DNA from: Shinisaurus crocodilurus
Lineage: Eukaryota; Chordata; Lepidosauria; Squamata; Shinisauridae
Length of the DNA stretch: 64,000 nucleotides
Assembly: GCA_021292165.1 (NCBI GenBank)
Contig: CM037888.1
Location: 31,887,091-31,951,090 of the forward strand
Direction of reading: 5' to 3'
In this document: positions 40,563 to 50,812 of the stretch, piece by piece
How the letters are laid out: each line of letters begins with the position of its first letter
Numbering within the stretch: the first letter of the stretch is position 1
Made by a program: the position numbers and the translations under genes
Notes under the pieces: model-generated
Seen by the model: only the letters and a program-made list of their open reading frames with translations
Told to the model about the DNA's origin: nothing
Database searches by the model: none

Positions 40563-41395
40563 GCAGCCTTTCCTAACCTAGTTCCCTCCAGATGTGTTGG
40601 CCGCACAACTCTCATAATTCCCAGCCATTGGCCATGCTGGCTGAGAATTGTGGGAGTTGTAGCCCAACACATCTCAGGGATGTTGAAGAGTCCTTGGTCT
40701 CGAGTCTCGAGTCGAGTCACGAGTCTTTGGACCCGAGTCTCGAGTCCGAGTCCGAGTCCTTGGTCCAAAATGGTGACTCACGAGTCACGAGTCCTGAGTC
40801 ACTCCCAAAACTGACTCCACGAGTCCCTATTAAAATCAATGGGTTTCCCCCCAACAAAATAAGGCTACTTCAGATGTGTGGCTTAAATAAATTCTAGGCA
40901 CAAGTGTGCCTTTTATTTCAAAAACTCTGCAACTGATTTTGGCAAGAACAGACCAGGCAGACAAACCCAAAATAACCAGGCAGGCAGAGGAGGCAGGGGA
41001 ACCCCAAACAGGCAGGCAGAGGCAGCCAAACCCAAAATGTCTGACCCTAACCCAAACCCCCCACAACAACACATCAATCAAAATAAATCTCAACACATCG
41101 TTGGGGCTGCGCTCCTGGTAGCTGTCCATAGTGGCCGAGCAGCGGCGCGCCTCGCTTCCATGCGCTCTTCACCGGTGATCGCGCTCCTTCTGGCACAGCC
41201 AGAAGACTCATCAACAGCCCAGGGATGTTGACGAGTCCTTGGTCTCGAGTCCCGAGTCGAGTCTCGAGTCCCATTAAAAATATTGGGACTTGAGTCCAAG
41301 TCGAGTCAGAGGGGGGACTCAGTCCGACTCACGAGTCGAGTCCTCGAGTCCGAGTCCCCATCCCTGACACATCTGGAGGGTATACAGACTTGCTG
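40563..41395. mobile_element. Hairpin MITE split by GAGTC element E
   Basis: 40563-40674 has arms 'GCCTTTCCTAACCTAGTTCC' and 'GTGGGAGTTGTAGCCCAACA'; its right end 'ATCTGGAGGG' resumes at 41371. GAGTC copy E occupies the space between. Confidence 0.75.
40675..41366 (+). mobile_element. GAGTC-rich hAT-type element, copy E (692 bp)
   Basis: Starts 'CAGGGATGTTGAAGAGTCCT', ends 'GAGTCCCCATCCCTG', flanked by a perfect 8-bp duplication ACACATCT (40667-40674 and 41367-41374). The right arm begins with an internal 'CAGGGATGTTGACGAGTCCT' at about 41220. Its interior (41040-41215) differs from copies A, C and D and includes 'GTAGCTGTCCATAGTGGCCG' and 'CACCGGTGATCGCGCTCCTT', shared only with copy F. Confidence 0.95.
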
Positions 41396-42924
41396 ATATA
41401 CAGACTTGCTGTTTCAGACAGAGAAGTGCTGTTTCAGATCAAAGAAGCCTTTAAGGGCACTTCCGGGCAGACGGAACGTGGATGGCAAGAAGAAGACCGT
41501 CGCATCATCACACCTGATCCTGCAGTCTGCACGGACATTTTGCCTGGTGCTCCCCGTGCAGATCCAAGCCAACGAGCAAGACCAACTTGGGAGGCCGGGT
41601 GAAAACGGGACACACAAATCACAGCAGTAGCACTGAATTCCCTCGTTCTCGAGTGCCTCTCCACTGAAGGGCGTCTTGTTCCTGCAATTCTGTCACTAAA
41701 AAAATGTTTGGCGTGAATGAGAAGCCCTGGAATGTACCTGCTTACTGATTTACAGAGTGCCTAAAGGGCTTGAGGTGCTGTGCAGAGATTTAAAAATGGT
41801 AACTAGAATGGTAAAACTATATTATAAAGGTCTTTTTGTTTTGTTTAATGACGCAGGCCCTGCATACAGACTTGAACTCTAAAAGACACAACAAGGAAAC
41901 AGTGATGGGAGGAGAGAGGAATACAAGCAAATCCAGGTACCGTCCCACCAGCTCCAGCTGCAGCCAGGGGGAAAGGCCACCAATCTTGTGTTATACAGTA
42001 TTGACCATCAGCTAGTTTTTATCCTTGCTTCAGGAAACGCCAGGGTAACTCCAGCATCAGGCACATTTTCTGCAGCAAGTGTGTCAAGTGTGGAAGTAAT
42101 GCATGTGTCCAAGAATGTTTAAAGATATATTCCACACTGGGATGCATGCATTTGTTCTGGAAGAGACCAGTGTTTCTTCTTGCTGACTGCAGCAATTGTA
42201 ATGCTTCCCTCGCTGTGCTCATAATCCCAGTGCATCCTCAATCACCTGGGATTAGATTAGGGGTCTGAGCTTCCAGCTCCAAGGCATAAGGCAGGGTAAA
42301 ATCTTTTTGTTAGATTTTAACCTCCCTTTGAACCAATCATGCGCAATTTTCCAGCATGCCCAGGTGCAGGAGAAAAAAACCTGATGGACTCAAGTGGAGT
42401 GTTTTGTTTCTGTTTTTGCAAAGACCAGTTTGTGTCCTTCATCTTGCCGTCTTTCTCTGTCCTTTGGCCAGGAGAAGAAATTTCCAACACTTCCCTTCCC
42501 CTTTGTTGACAGCTGTGTTTCCCCAACAAACAACTGTTCCCTTAAATATCTGAGGCTCCAAGTTAACAGTAATGAACTAGCATCTGTCCAATAGGCAGCC
42601 TTCCTGGCATCGCCTCTGTCTCCAAAGTGAATCTTCGCTAATGTTCACCAGATACTCACAGCACCTGCTACTCACTACCAGCCTCGCAGTGCCACGTCTA
42701 AATCAAGAACAGATGTGTGGACTGTGGTTTGTTTTTGTTTTTGTTAAGAAAGATAATAATAGTCTTATCGGTTTAATCGCATTGATAAACAAACTGTTCT
42801 GAGGACCCCTTTTGGCACCCTTCTCATGGTGAAGCTTTAATTTTTGCTGGAATCCAGAAAGAACCTTTGTTTGGTGGGACATCTCTATTCCAGCTCTATT
42901 CTGGCTCCGGCTGGCAACACATTT
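41396..42924. other. Unannotated sequence
   Basis: 1.5 kb without a recognised repeat or gene. Open frames up to about 76 codons overlap on both strands without family motifs. Confidence 0.35.
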
Positions 42925-43320
42925 AGAGTGCTAGGGATGTATGAGAAATTTGCTTCAGTTCAGTTTTTTATCAGAATTGACCCAGATTGCACCTACCGGA
43001 ACCAAATGCAAGCTGAGGCCGAAGTCCATTTCTGAGTTTGCAATTCGTGGAACAAAACCAAATCCATTAGAAAAAATGTGTACAAGAAAAACAATGTATG
43101 CATCTGAAAAATGTGCGCAAAAACACGCTTTAATCCAGTGTTTCTCAACCTTGGGTCCCCAGATGTTTTTGGCCTACAACTCCCAGCATGCCCCAGCCAG
43201 CTATGCTGGCTGGGCATGCTGGGAGTTGTAGGCCAAAAACATCTGGGACTCAAGGTTGAGAAACACTGCTTTAATCCATGGAAGAAAAATGTGTACATTT
43301 CAGATATACCCCTTCTTCTC
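42925..43320. mobile_element. Unclassified repeat interrupted by the hAT MITE at 43136
   Basis: 'GTATGAGAAATTTGCTTCAG', 'GCAATTCGTGGAACAAAACC' and 'GTGCGCAAAAACACGC' resemble parts of 46560-46800 and 47290-47660, which suggests a shared dispersed element. No termini were found. Confidence 0.35.
43136..43268. mobile_element. 135-bp palindromic hAT MITE (133 bp)
   Basis: Left end 'CAGTGTTTCTCAACCTTGGG', right end its near-complement. Flanked by a perfect 8-bp duplication CTTTAATC (43128-43135 and 43269-43276). Confidence 0.96.
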
Positions 43321-43351
43321 TGAAAAACAGCAGAAGAGAATACACGATACA

Positions 43352-43526
43352 GGCCCATGGCTCACGCTGGCTCAGCTTGTCTGAGAGCGTGGAAAGCTAA
43401 GCAGGGCCAGGCCTGGTGATTACTTGGATGGGAGACCCCTCCTCCAGTTTCCTGCACTGAGCAGGGGGTTGGACTCGATGGCCTCGTAGGCCCCTTCCGA
43501 CTCTATGATCTATGAAATCTATGGAT
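43352..43526 (+). mobile_element. 5S rRNA-derived SINE with CR1 tail (full-length-like)
   Basis: The head 'GGCCCATGGCTCACGCTGGC' and 'GAAAGCTAAGCAGGGCCAGG', then 'CCTGGTGATTACTTGGATGG' and 'GAGACCC', follow vertebrate 5S rRNA including the A box and C box of its internal promoter. The tail 'CACTGAGCAGGGGGTTGGAC', 'TCGATGGCCTCGTAGGCC' and 'CTATGATCTATGAAATCT' is the 3' end of CR1. It is not a 5S gene: the 3' half of 5S is replaced by CR1. Confidence 0.9.
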
Positions 43527-43990
43527 CTAGGGTTGCCAACTGGCCGCCCTGGCCTGCTGCTCTGCCTTGATCAACATCTCGGTCAGTGGAAATCGGCAGG
43601 TGATATTTTTGGCATAGCATAAAGATAAGCAGACGTGTGAAAATTCTGCGGATTATGCCGCTGTTAATAATAAAAAGTGGGCAATCCTACTTCAAAGCCA
43701 AACACAACTATATGGTCCTCAGGGTTACTGTGGCAGTGCACAATAATAACAAAAGCGAATGTTCGGACAGGTAGCATTGCCCCCCACAATATATTCATCT
43801 GGAACAGGACGAGTATCAAGAGCTGGCATGCTTGGGCGCACGCCAAGGGCCCACACCCCAGCAGGGGCCCAGTGAGAAGAGCCCCCGGACTTGCGCCTCC
43901 TCTTCACCCTCGCAACCCGGGTGAACGAGCAGGTTGCGAGGGTGAAGAGGAGCCTCTCGCTCTGGCCTGACAACGGCGTCGTCGAGGAGG
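43527..43990. other. Unannotated sequence with a small inverted repeat
   Basis: 'GCCTCCTCTTCACCCTCGCA' (about 43895) and 'TGCGAGGGTGAAGAGGAGCC' (about 43935) form a 20-bp inverted repeat around 'ACCCGGGTGAACGAGCAGG'. Otherwise nothing recognised. Confidence 0.45.
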
Positions 43991-44335
43991 AATCATAGAA
44001 TCATAGAAAAGTAGAGTTGGGAGGGGCCTACAAGGCCATCGAGTCCAACCCCCTGCTCAACGCAGGAATCCAGGTCAAAGCATCCCTGGCAGATGGCTGT
44101 CCAGCTGCACCTTGAATGCCTCCAGAGTGGGAGAGCCCACCACCTCCCTAGGTAGTTGGTTCCATTGGCGTATTGCTCTGACAGTCAGGAAATTTTTCCT
44201 GATGTTTAGGTGGAATCTGGGTTCCTGTAACTTGAGCCCATTATTCCGTGTCCTGCAAACTGGAATGATCGAGAAGAGATCCTGGCCCTCCTCTGTGTGA
44301 CATCCCTTCAAATACTGGAAGAGTGCGAGGAGGAG
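43991..44335 (-). mobile_element. CR1 LINE 3' end
   Basis: Starts (plus strand) 'ATCATAGAATCATAGAAAAG' and extends to the 'CTTCAAATACTGGAAGAGTG' coding segment at 44330. The minus-strand frame reads 'LFQYLKGCHTEEGQDLFSII' as in other CR1 copies. Confidence 0.93.
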
Positions 44336-44404
44336 CTGTAGAGGCCGCGGCCGACTTGCTCCCTGGCTCTCTGCCTGCCAAGCAAGCAAGCAAGCAAGCG
44401 CTGG

Positions 44405-44409
44405 CCCAT

Positions 44410-44441
<32 letters not shown>

Positions 44442-44490
44442 GGAGGAGGAGGAGGAGGAGGAGGAGGAGGAGGAGGAAGAGGAGGAGCAA
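44405..44490. repeat. (GGA)n / (GGAAGA)n purine tract
   Basis: About 80 bp of GAGGAG triplets. Polyglutamate, polyarginine and polyserine frames on both strands are by-products. Confidence 0.96.
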
Positions 44491-44767
44491 CAGCAGCTGG
44501 GGACACGGGCGGTGGGAAGGCAGGCTCCCATCGAGAGCGCGGCCTTGCCCTCCAAAACCTGGAGCCAGCACGGACCTGGAACTCCAGGTGCTGTCCATGG
44601 TATCGAATGACGGCTTTGTGTGGCGACCTGGTCTGCCCCCCCCCCCTGAAAAGTTGTGGTGGCAAAGGCGGAGCGTGGGTGGGTGGGTGGGTGCAGGTGT
44701 TCTTCAAAGTCCTCTCCCCAGTGTTCCTGTCCTCACTCACGGATGCTCCGAGGAGAAGAGCGGGAGC

Positions 44768-44837
44768 ATTGAGCAGGGGTTGGACTCGATGGCCTTACAG
44801 GCCCCTCCCAACTCTACTATTCTACGATTCTGTGATA
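44768..44837 (+). mobile_element. CR1 LINE terminal fragment
   Basis: 'CATTGAGCAGGGGTTGGACT' through 'CTACTATTCTACGATTCTGT': the last 70 bp of CR1. Confidence 0.88.
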
Positions 44838-45365
44838 GGAGGCAGCGTCCCTGTGCACGGGGGAAGAGCTGCGTGACAGCGGACTACGCCCTCCTGGAGA
44901 ACCTCCTCAGGAGCAGCTAACCCTGCTTGCTTCTGTTCAGGGGTGTCAGAGGTGAGCCCCAACCAGGAAAGGGGATCGCTCCCGGGCAAAGTTGCGGCCT
45001 GAACGGGAAGCCTTTTTGTAAGCTCTCCAGTAGGCAGCAGCACCACAGAATCCTTCGCAGCCTTCCCCAGCTTGGCGCCCTCCAGATGTGCCGAACGACG
45101 ACTCCCGTCACCTCCAGTGAGTCCCCGGCTTCCTCTTGCAGTTCAGCACACGGGGGCCGCTGCTGTACACAGAGACGCAGACCGCCCCCCAGTTCTAGCC
45201 CTGGCAGCTCCTGAGGGTGTAGCCCTGCCCGAGGACAGGAGCCCGCTGAGGGACCAACAAGGCAGCCATTTTGTTTGTTCACACGTCTGCCCTGTTTGTG
45301 TGTGAAGCAAAGTGCGTATTGGGGGGGGGGCAAGGGAGGCTGGTGACTCCTATGTTGGGTGGGGG
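44838..45365. other. Unannotated sequence with a MITE arm
   Basis: 45055-45115 ('GCAGCCTTCCCCAGCTTGGC', 'GCCCTCCAGATGTG') is a lone hairpin-MITE arm. Open frames here have no recognisable domain. Confidence 0.4.
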
Positions 45366-45371
45366 GGCTTA

Positions 45372-45616
45372 TTTTTATTTATTTATTTATTACATTTATA
45401 CCCCGCCTTTTTTCCTGAAAGGAACGCAAGGCGGATTACATAATCCTCCTCCTCCTCTTCCTCTCCATTTTATCCTCACAACAACCCTGTGAGGTAGGTG
45501 AGGCTGAGAGGCAGCGACTGGCCCAAAGTCACCCAGTGAGTTTCATGGCCGAGCGGGGGACTCGAGCCCGGGATCTCCCGAGTCCCGGCCCAACACTCTC
45601 GCCACTGCGCCACGCT
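45372..45616 (-). mobile_element. Sauria SINE, full length
   Basis: Read on the minus strand: tRNA-like head with 'GCGCAGTGGCGAGAGTGTTG' and B-box-like 'GGGCTCGAGTCCCC', unique body 'CTGGGTGACTTTGGGCCAGT', 'GTTGTGAGGATAAAATGGAG', then the LINE-derived tail 'GGCGGGGTATAAATGTAATA' and AAT/AAAT repeats. Flanked by GGCTTA (45366-45371 and 45617-45622). Sauria SINEs are known from squamates, so this copy carries most weight for the host assignment. Confidence 0.92.
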
Positions 45617-45631
45617 GGCTTACCCATTGCA

Positions 45632-45790
45632 GCTTTTATTCTGAGCTTTACAGGAGCTGTCCGTGGTGCTCCGTGGTGGCGAGCCTATTTTGGGAATGGA
45701 GAACAGCACCACGGATAGCTCCCATAAAAGCTCAAAATAAAAAGCTGCAATGGATAAGGAGCCCCACTGACACAGGCGTCACCAGCCTCT
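45632..45790. mobile_element. Short inverted-repeat element, copy 2
   Basis: 'GCAGCTTTTATTCTGAGCTT' at the left and 'AGCTCAAAATAAAAAGCTGC' at the right, with 'GTCCGTGGTGCTCCGTGG' and 'CACCACGGATAGC' inside, form a long hairpin. The 3' flank 'CACAGGCGTCACCAGCCTC' is shared with 23277-23425. Confidence 0.7.
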
Positions 45791-46880
45791 CCCGGGGAAG
45801 GGAGCTTTTTCCCCCCCCTTGAAAGCATCAAAGGGGTGCACGATACGAATGAGAAGAGCCGGGGCCTCCCCGCACCTCGCCTCCCGCCACCCCACGTTCC
45901 ACCACTTTTCTTCCAGCGTGGATGCCACGCCGAATGTAAGGGGGGGGGGATTCCCGCTTCCTCGGCTACATGCCCGCTTTGATGCAAAAATCAGACACAC
46001 ACACCCCGCCACCCCCACGGCCGGCTTATACCCGAGCAGACAGAGGCCAGCAGCCCTGCCACTTCTCGTTTCAGCCAAACGGCCAGTTCCCGTTGGAGAC
46101 AGCTGCACATGTGGCCCCTTTCCATCCCCGTGCAAGTGCTGGGAAGTGGGCGTGCGGCGAGGTGTAATAATATCTGTGTGTGCAGTTCCTGCTGAGGACA
46201 GGGCCGGATTGCTCGCTTTCCACCCACACCCGCACCTCCATTGCTTGGCTCCTCAAAATGGCAGCCTGGCTTCTTAACCTGAGCGTGGCGAGTCGGCAAT
46301 CTCTTCCAGCGACAAAGACAAACGGTCGGGGAAATCCCAGGGCCTTGCGGGAACAAAATGCGCCCATTTCCCTGGAGACAAGTATTGAGGTTTTTGTCTG
46401 GGGTCATGTGACTTTCCTGCAAGAGGAGAACTGTCTGGGAGAAAAAGGCACCTAGATCGCCCACAACAAGTACATAAGGATTAATGGATGCCTGCACCTT
46501 GAGCAGCTACAACTTTCCAAATACAATTTTGCAATATATGTTGATTGCCACAAGAGGGTGCACAAACACTTACCTGCACAAAAGCATCAGTTCCGTTCGG
46601 GGGTGTGTGAAAATCTGTGGGATTTTCATGATTCCCCCCCCCCCGAATTCCAGTTCACTGGCCACGAGCTGGCGCCGACTTGCTGCAGTGCCAGTTGAGC
46701 CAGCTCGCGGACTAGACTTCAATTTGGGGTGGTTTTTTTTAACCGCAAATGGAATTTGCGCAAAATAGCACCCCAAAAACACATTGCTGTAGCATGATTT
46801 CCTCAAGTCATGTTAAAACCACGTGGTTTTCGGGCACCGGTTTGCACCAATTCCATTGGCAGTTAAAAAAAAACACCCAC
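45791..46880. other. Unannotated sequence
   Basis: GC-rich first half with several open frames lacking motifs, AT-richer second half. 46590-46880 may be part of the dispersed repeat also seen at 42925 and 47290. Confidence 0.35.
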
Positions 46881-46897
46881 AAATCACAGTCCATCTT

Positions 46898-47183
46898 TTT
46901 TTTTTTAATCAACTTTTTATTTTATTCATAATAAAACAAACAAACAAACAAACACAAACACAATAATGGACTTCCAATCTTCTCCACAGCTTAATCAACC
47001 ACAGTTAATCTTAAAATCTTTTCTGTTAACAAAAAATCACTTCCAGTTATGGCAAAAAAGAACCCTAAAAGGAACAAACACCAGAGGTCTCCACTCTCCC
47101 CCAATAAACATCAACTATTTAATCTATTAAATTCAACATTTATGGATACTCCAAAAAAGAAAACCTATAGTTTCATTAAATAG
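46898..47183 (-). mobile_element. L1-type LINE 3' UTR fragment
   Basis: A T-run at 46898-46907 (minus-strand poly-A), AAAC repeats at 46935-46958 and an A/T-rich body. Flanked by a perfect 17-bp duplication AAATCACAGTCCATCTT (46881-46897 and 47184-47200), diagnostic of L1-type insertion. Confidence 0.88.
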
Positions 47184-47200
47184 AAATCACAGTCCATCTT

Positions 47201-48235
47201 ACAGACAGAAGTCCGGAAAAAAACCCAAAACACACCACCTTGATCATCAGATCAAAAGCAGGCAAGAAATCCAGCAAGCTCAAATTTACAGGGTTGTATG
47301 AGAATTTCATTTTAGTTCGCAAATCATCTGAACGTGCCCCATTCGCAACCCCGAACATGAACGCACTTTTTCAAAAAATGTCCACACCTTTCTGAACTTG
47401 CAATCACATTTTAAAAAATGCATTTATTTTTTTAAATGCACACTTTGAAATGCAATTTCAGAACAACAACAAAACACATTTTCACGCCTTAGACGATGGG
47501 GGGAAAGTGCACAATTTTGAAAAACGTGCACAAGGATGTGCCCTCCTTTTCCCGTTTGAAACGTGCAATTTCCCCATTCAGACAAACCAAAAAAAAACAT
47601 GCTGCAAATGAAAACAGGAGTGAGCCAAACCAAGCTTCAAAGTGAAATCTGGAGGATTTCAGCAAGCTTGAACAGCCCAGGTTCTCTCATTCTTAGTTCT
47701 GGCCTGGAAAGGGTGTTTGTGGAAGTTTGCAACCATTCCGTTTTCTGACAGAAAGCCACTTTTCCAAGAGGAAACCTCAACTTTTCCAGCGGTAGTGGGA
47801 TGCTCACCTCCCTGCTGAAACCTGCAGCTGTCAACCTCTGTGCAGAAACATCTGGCTGTTCAGGGCTGATACACTGAGCAGAGTTGGAATGTGACTGCGC
47901 ATTTGAATGCTGATTTCCGTCCATGTTAGTTTTCCCCAACCTGGGAATTGGAGCCATCAGCCATGTACATCAGGAGGGCACCAGGTTGGAGAAGGCTGGC
48001 CGGTGCTTGTTTTCTCTTGGCTCACATTGATCAGACAGTGGCAGTCAAACTTGTCCCACAAGAACAAGAACAGAAATGGGAGGGAAGCATCCCGAGAACC
48101 TGGCTCACCCACCACTACCGATCCTCCCCTGGGAGGGTTCTCAGCTGTGTTCTCTGTCCCTGTGGCCCAGCAGTGGGGTTCAAAGGCCTGGGAATCGCCT
48201 TCATGAGGTTCAAAGGCCTGGGAGTCACCTTCATG
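47201..48235. other. Unannotated sequence with a MITE remnant
   Basis: 47925-48000 ('TTTCCCCAACCTGGGAATTG', 'GGCACCAGGTTGGAGAAGGC') is a collapsed hairpin MITE. 47290-47660 has the same style of sequence as 42925-43130. No gene is supported. Confidence 0.4.
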
Positions 48236-48537
48236 AAAGAGGAGGGCCAGGATCTCTTCTCGATCATCCCAGTTTGCAGGACACGGAATAATGGGCTCAA
48301 GTGACAGGAACCCAGATTCCACCTAAACATCAGGAAAAATTTCCTGACTGTCAGAGCAATAAGACAATGGAACCAACCACCTAGGGAGGTGGTGGGCTCT
48401 CCCACTCTGGAGGCATTCAAGGTGCAGCTGGACGGCCATCTGTCGGGGATGCTTTGACCTGGATTCCTGCATTGAGCAGGGGGTTGGACTCGACGGCCTT
48501 GTAGGGCCCCTTCCAACTCTACGTTTCTATGATTCTA
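48236..48537 (+). mobile_element. CR1 LINE 3' end
   Basis: 'AAAGAGGAGGGCCAGGATCT' to the terminal 'TATGATTCTA'. The coding end is open apart from a TGA at 48302 that interrupts 'GLKLQEP'. Just upstream, 'GGTTCAAAGGCCTGGGA(A/G)TC' is tandemly repeated at about 48177-48235. Confidence 0.92.
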
Positions 48538-48689
48538 AACGAATTGGCAGCTTGGCCCTGGGGTCCCCAACATGGTGCACGTGGGCGCCGATGTACCCAC
48601 AGGCACCACTCAGGGCCTACCAGGCTCCCTGAACCCCCTGACTTTTATTTTATTTCTTAAAATTTTAAAGTGGTTTTTCTCTTGTTTGT

Positions 48690-48792
48690 TTGTTTTTTTA
48701 TTTATTTATTTATTTACAAATTTTATTTAAATTTTAACATATAACCTACAAAATACATAAACATACAAATTATACAACAAACAGATAAAAAA

Positions 48793-48846
<54 letters not shown>

Positions 48847-48930
48847 TGCACACATACACACCGGGACCAAATAACTGCATAACTATTCAGCCTTCCAAAA
48901 TTGTAATGGCTCTTGTGAAGGTGTACACCC
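48690..48930 (-). mobile_element. Probable L1 3' UTR fragment with (AAT)n
   Basis: T/A-rich left end with TTTA repeats, 'CAAATTTTATTTAAATTTTA', and an (AAT)n tract at 48800-48845. It resembles the L1 3' UTR pieces at 46898 and 37-130, but no target duplication was found. Confidence 0.45.
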
Positions 48931-48967
48931 TTTCCCACTTTCCAGTTTTTATTTCATAGATTTTTTC

Positions 48968-49129
48968 ATAGATCATAGAGTTGGAAGGAGCCTACAAGGC
49001 TATCGAGTCCAACCCCCTGCTCAATGCAGGAAACTGGAGGAGGGGTCTCCCATCCAAGTAATAACCAGGCTTGACCCTGCTTAGCTTTCCACACTCAGAC
49101 AAGCTGAGCCAGCGTGAGCCACAGGCCTG
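48968..49129 (-). mobile_element. 5S rRNA-derived SINE with CR1 tail
   Basis: Complement of the copy at 43352-43526: CR1 tail at the left ('TCATAGATCATAGAGTTGGA'), 5S C box 'GGTCTCCCATCCAAGTAA', A box 'GACCCTGCTTAGCTTTCC' and the 5S 5' end 'GTGAGCCACAGGCC' at the right. Confidence 0.9.
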
Positions 49130-49149
49130 CACATTTGTATGTGCACTAG

Positions 49150-49690
49150 CTAGCCAGGCTGCGGCACGCCCCGCTGGGGCCAGCAGTACAGGTGAATTAA
49201 AAGGAAAGAAAGAAAAACAAAAGAGTTAAAACATTGGATACCCAAAGGTAAAAAAGCATACATATGCACATATAGACAGGCGAAAGCAGTGACATCATTA
49301 CAAGTAAATACAGAGTCGTTAAAAGAATCTTCAATGTTAAAATACATATTAAAATTTTAATTAGGTTTCAAATCCGTAAACGAGTTTAAAAGCTTGTTTC
49401 TCTTGGCTAAGGCTAATTTAACAAATTCTGCAGTGCGAAAAGAAGTGTAGTAGTCAACTCCAGCCAGCAGAAAGCCAATTTTACTTATAGGCGAAGCGTC
49501 ATTTAAGACGTCTGTGAGGGGGGAGTGCGACGACACGGCCCTTTTCACTTTAGGACCAGGCGCATAAACCCTTCTCAGGCCAAGCATCAACACTTGAAAA
49601 CCTGAGGGGAGGGTCAAATGAAACCTTTCCCCTACTAATGAGGGAAAAGATTAATTCTGGTTATTAAGGATCTATTTTTAAATTGATGAT
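49150..49690 (-). mobile_element. Possible 3' end of the split APE-type LINE
   Basis: A minus-strand frame (49617 to 49357) reads 'ASPISKIGFLLAGVDYYTSF' then RTAEFVKLALAKRNKLL, which looks like a LINE C-terminus, followed by an AT-rich 3' UTR. Its position beyond the gypsy element and MITE, on the same strand, suggests it belongs to the LINE at 54695-59150. This link is inferred. Confidence 0.4.
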
Positions 49691-49698
49691 GCTGTGGG

Positions 49699-49997
49699 CA
49701 GGGATGGGGACTCGGACTCGAGGACTCAACTCGTGAGTCGGACTGAGTCCCCCCTCTGACTCGACTCGGACTCGAGTCCCAATATTTTTAATGGGACTCA
49801 AGACTCGACTCGGGACTCGAGACCAAGGACTTGTCAACATCCCTGGGCTGTTGACGAGTCTTCTGGCTGTGCCAGGAGCGCGATCACCGGTGAAGAGTGC
49901 ATGGAAGCGAGGAGCGCCGCTGCTCAGCCACTATGGACAGCTACCAGGAGCGCAGCCCCAACGATGTGTTGAGATTTATTTTGATGTGTTTGTGAAG
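49699..49997 (-). mobile_element. GAGTC-rich hAT-type element, copy F (truncated)
   Basis: Right terminus 'CAGGGATGGGGACTCGGACT' at 49699, right arm to about 49845, then the interior shared with copy E ('CGCGATCACCGGTGAAGAGT', 'CTATGGACAGCTACCAGG') as far as about 49997, where it stops. The left arm is missing, replaced by the gypsy element. Confidence 0.9.
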
Positions 49998-49999
49998 GA

Positions 50000-50690
50000 T
50001 CACCAACAGGATCCTTTGCGTGAGTTCGGCGCTTAACGGGTTAACCGGCACTGAGTTACAGCCCGTCCGAGCGCTAACGACCACCTACGAGGCTTTCGTA
50101 CACAAAAGGAAACCGCAGCCCTTTAAATGACCAAATAAGGCTTTTAATTGTTTATACAATAACACAGAACGGAACTAACAGCTCTCCAGGAATACTATAC
50201 AGTCAACACAACCTTAGTTGACCCCCGCCTTAGCCAATGAACAGGCTCCCAGACTAGCGGACTGAATCTAGTCAATTACCTCCGACCAAAGACTTTAAGC
50301 CTAGTCAGTTTCAGCCCGGCTCCGGGTCAGCGATCCGTGGATGAGAATGGCGTACTCGGGCTGCTTGTTTGGAGGATGGATCTGGCCCCGAAGTACCCTT
50401 GGTTCCCAACAACCCTCTGCTGGAAGGGAGAGGGGTTTTCTACCCCGGAGTTCCCGCTCTCCCCGCCCTCCAGGTCAGGTGGGGGCTTATGCCTGCCCCT
50501 TCTTTTCAGGTGGGCTTATTCCTGCCCGGGAAGAAGGTGACGTACTGGTACTTTGCAGCTCTTTGAGACTGCCCTGATAGTTTGATGGTCCTTGATGGTC
50601 CTTCCTGGACTTTTGTGGATCTCCACCGAGACCCTCCTTTGTTGGGGATGACGACCTGTCTGGTTGCTTCTCCGGTGATCTCATCCCTCC
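50000..50690 (-). mobile_element. Putative 3' LTR of the gypsy element
   Basis: Lies after the purine-rich tract (complement of 'CTCATCCCTCCTCCCTCGCC', about 50681-50700) that follows the pol stop, which is the place of a 3' LTR. No second LTR is available for comparison, so both ends are estimates. Confidence 0.4.
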
Positions 50691-50812
50691 TCCCTCGCCC
50701 CCTCCCTTAGGGGAAAATGGTGTGTGTGTGAGTGCAGACTTGTGTTTGGGCTTTCTCCACACCCTCCCATTTGGAGAAAGATGGCATTGGGGTCCACCAC
50801 CCCAATCCCCAT

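Noticed and set aside
43352..43440. 5S rRNA gene
   Set aside because: Only the 5' two thirds matches 5S; the 3' end is CR1 sequence and there is no T-run terminator in place. It is a SINE.
44323..44610. Polyglutamate/polyserine open frames
   Set aside because: Translation of the GGA triplet tract in several frames; simple sequence, not a protein gene.
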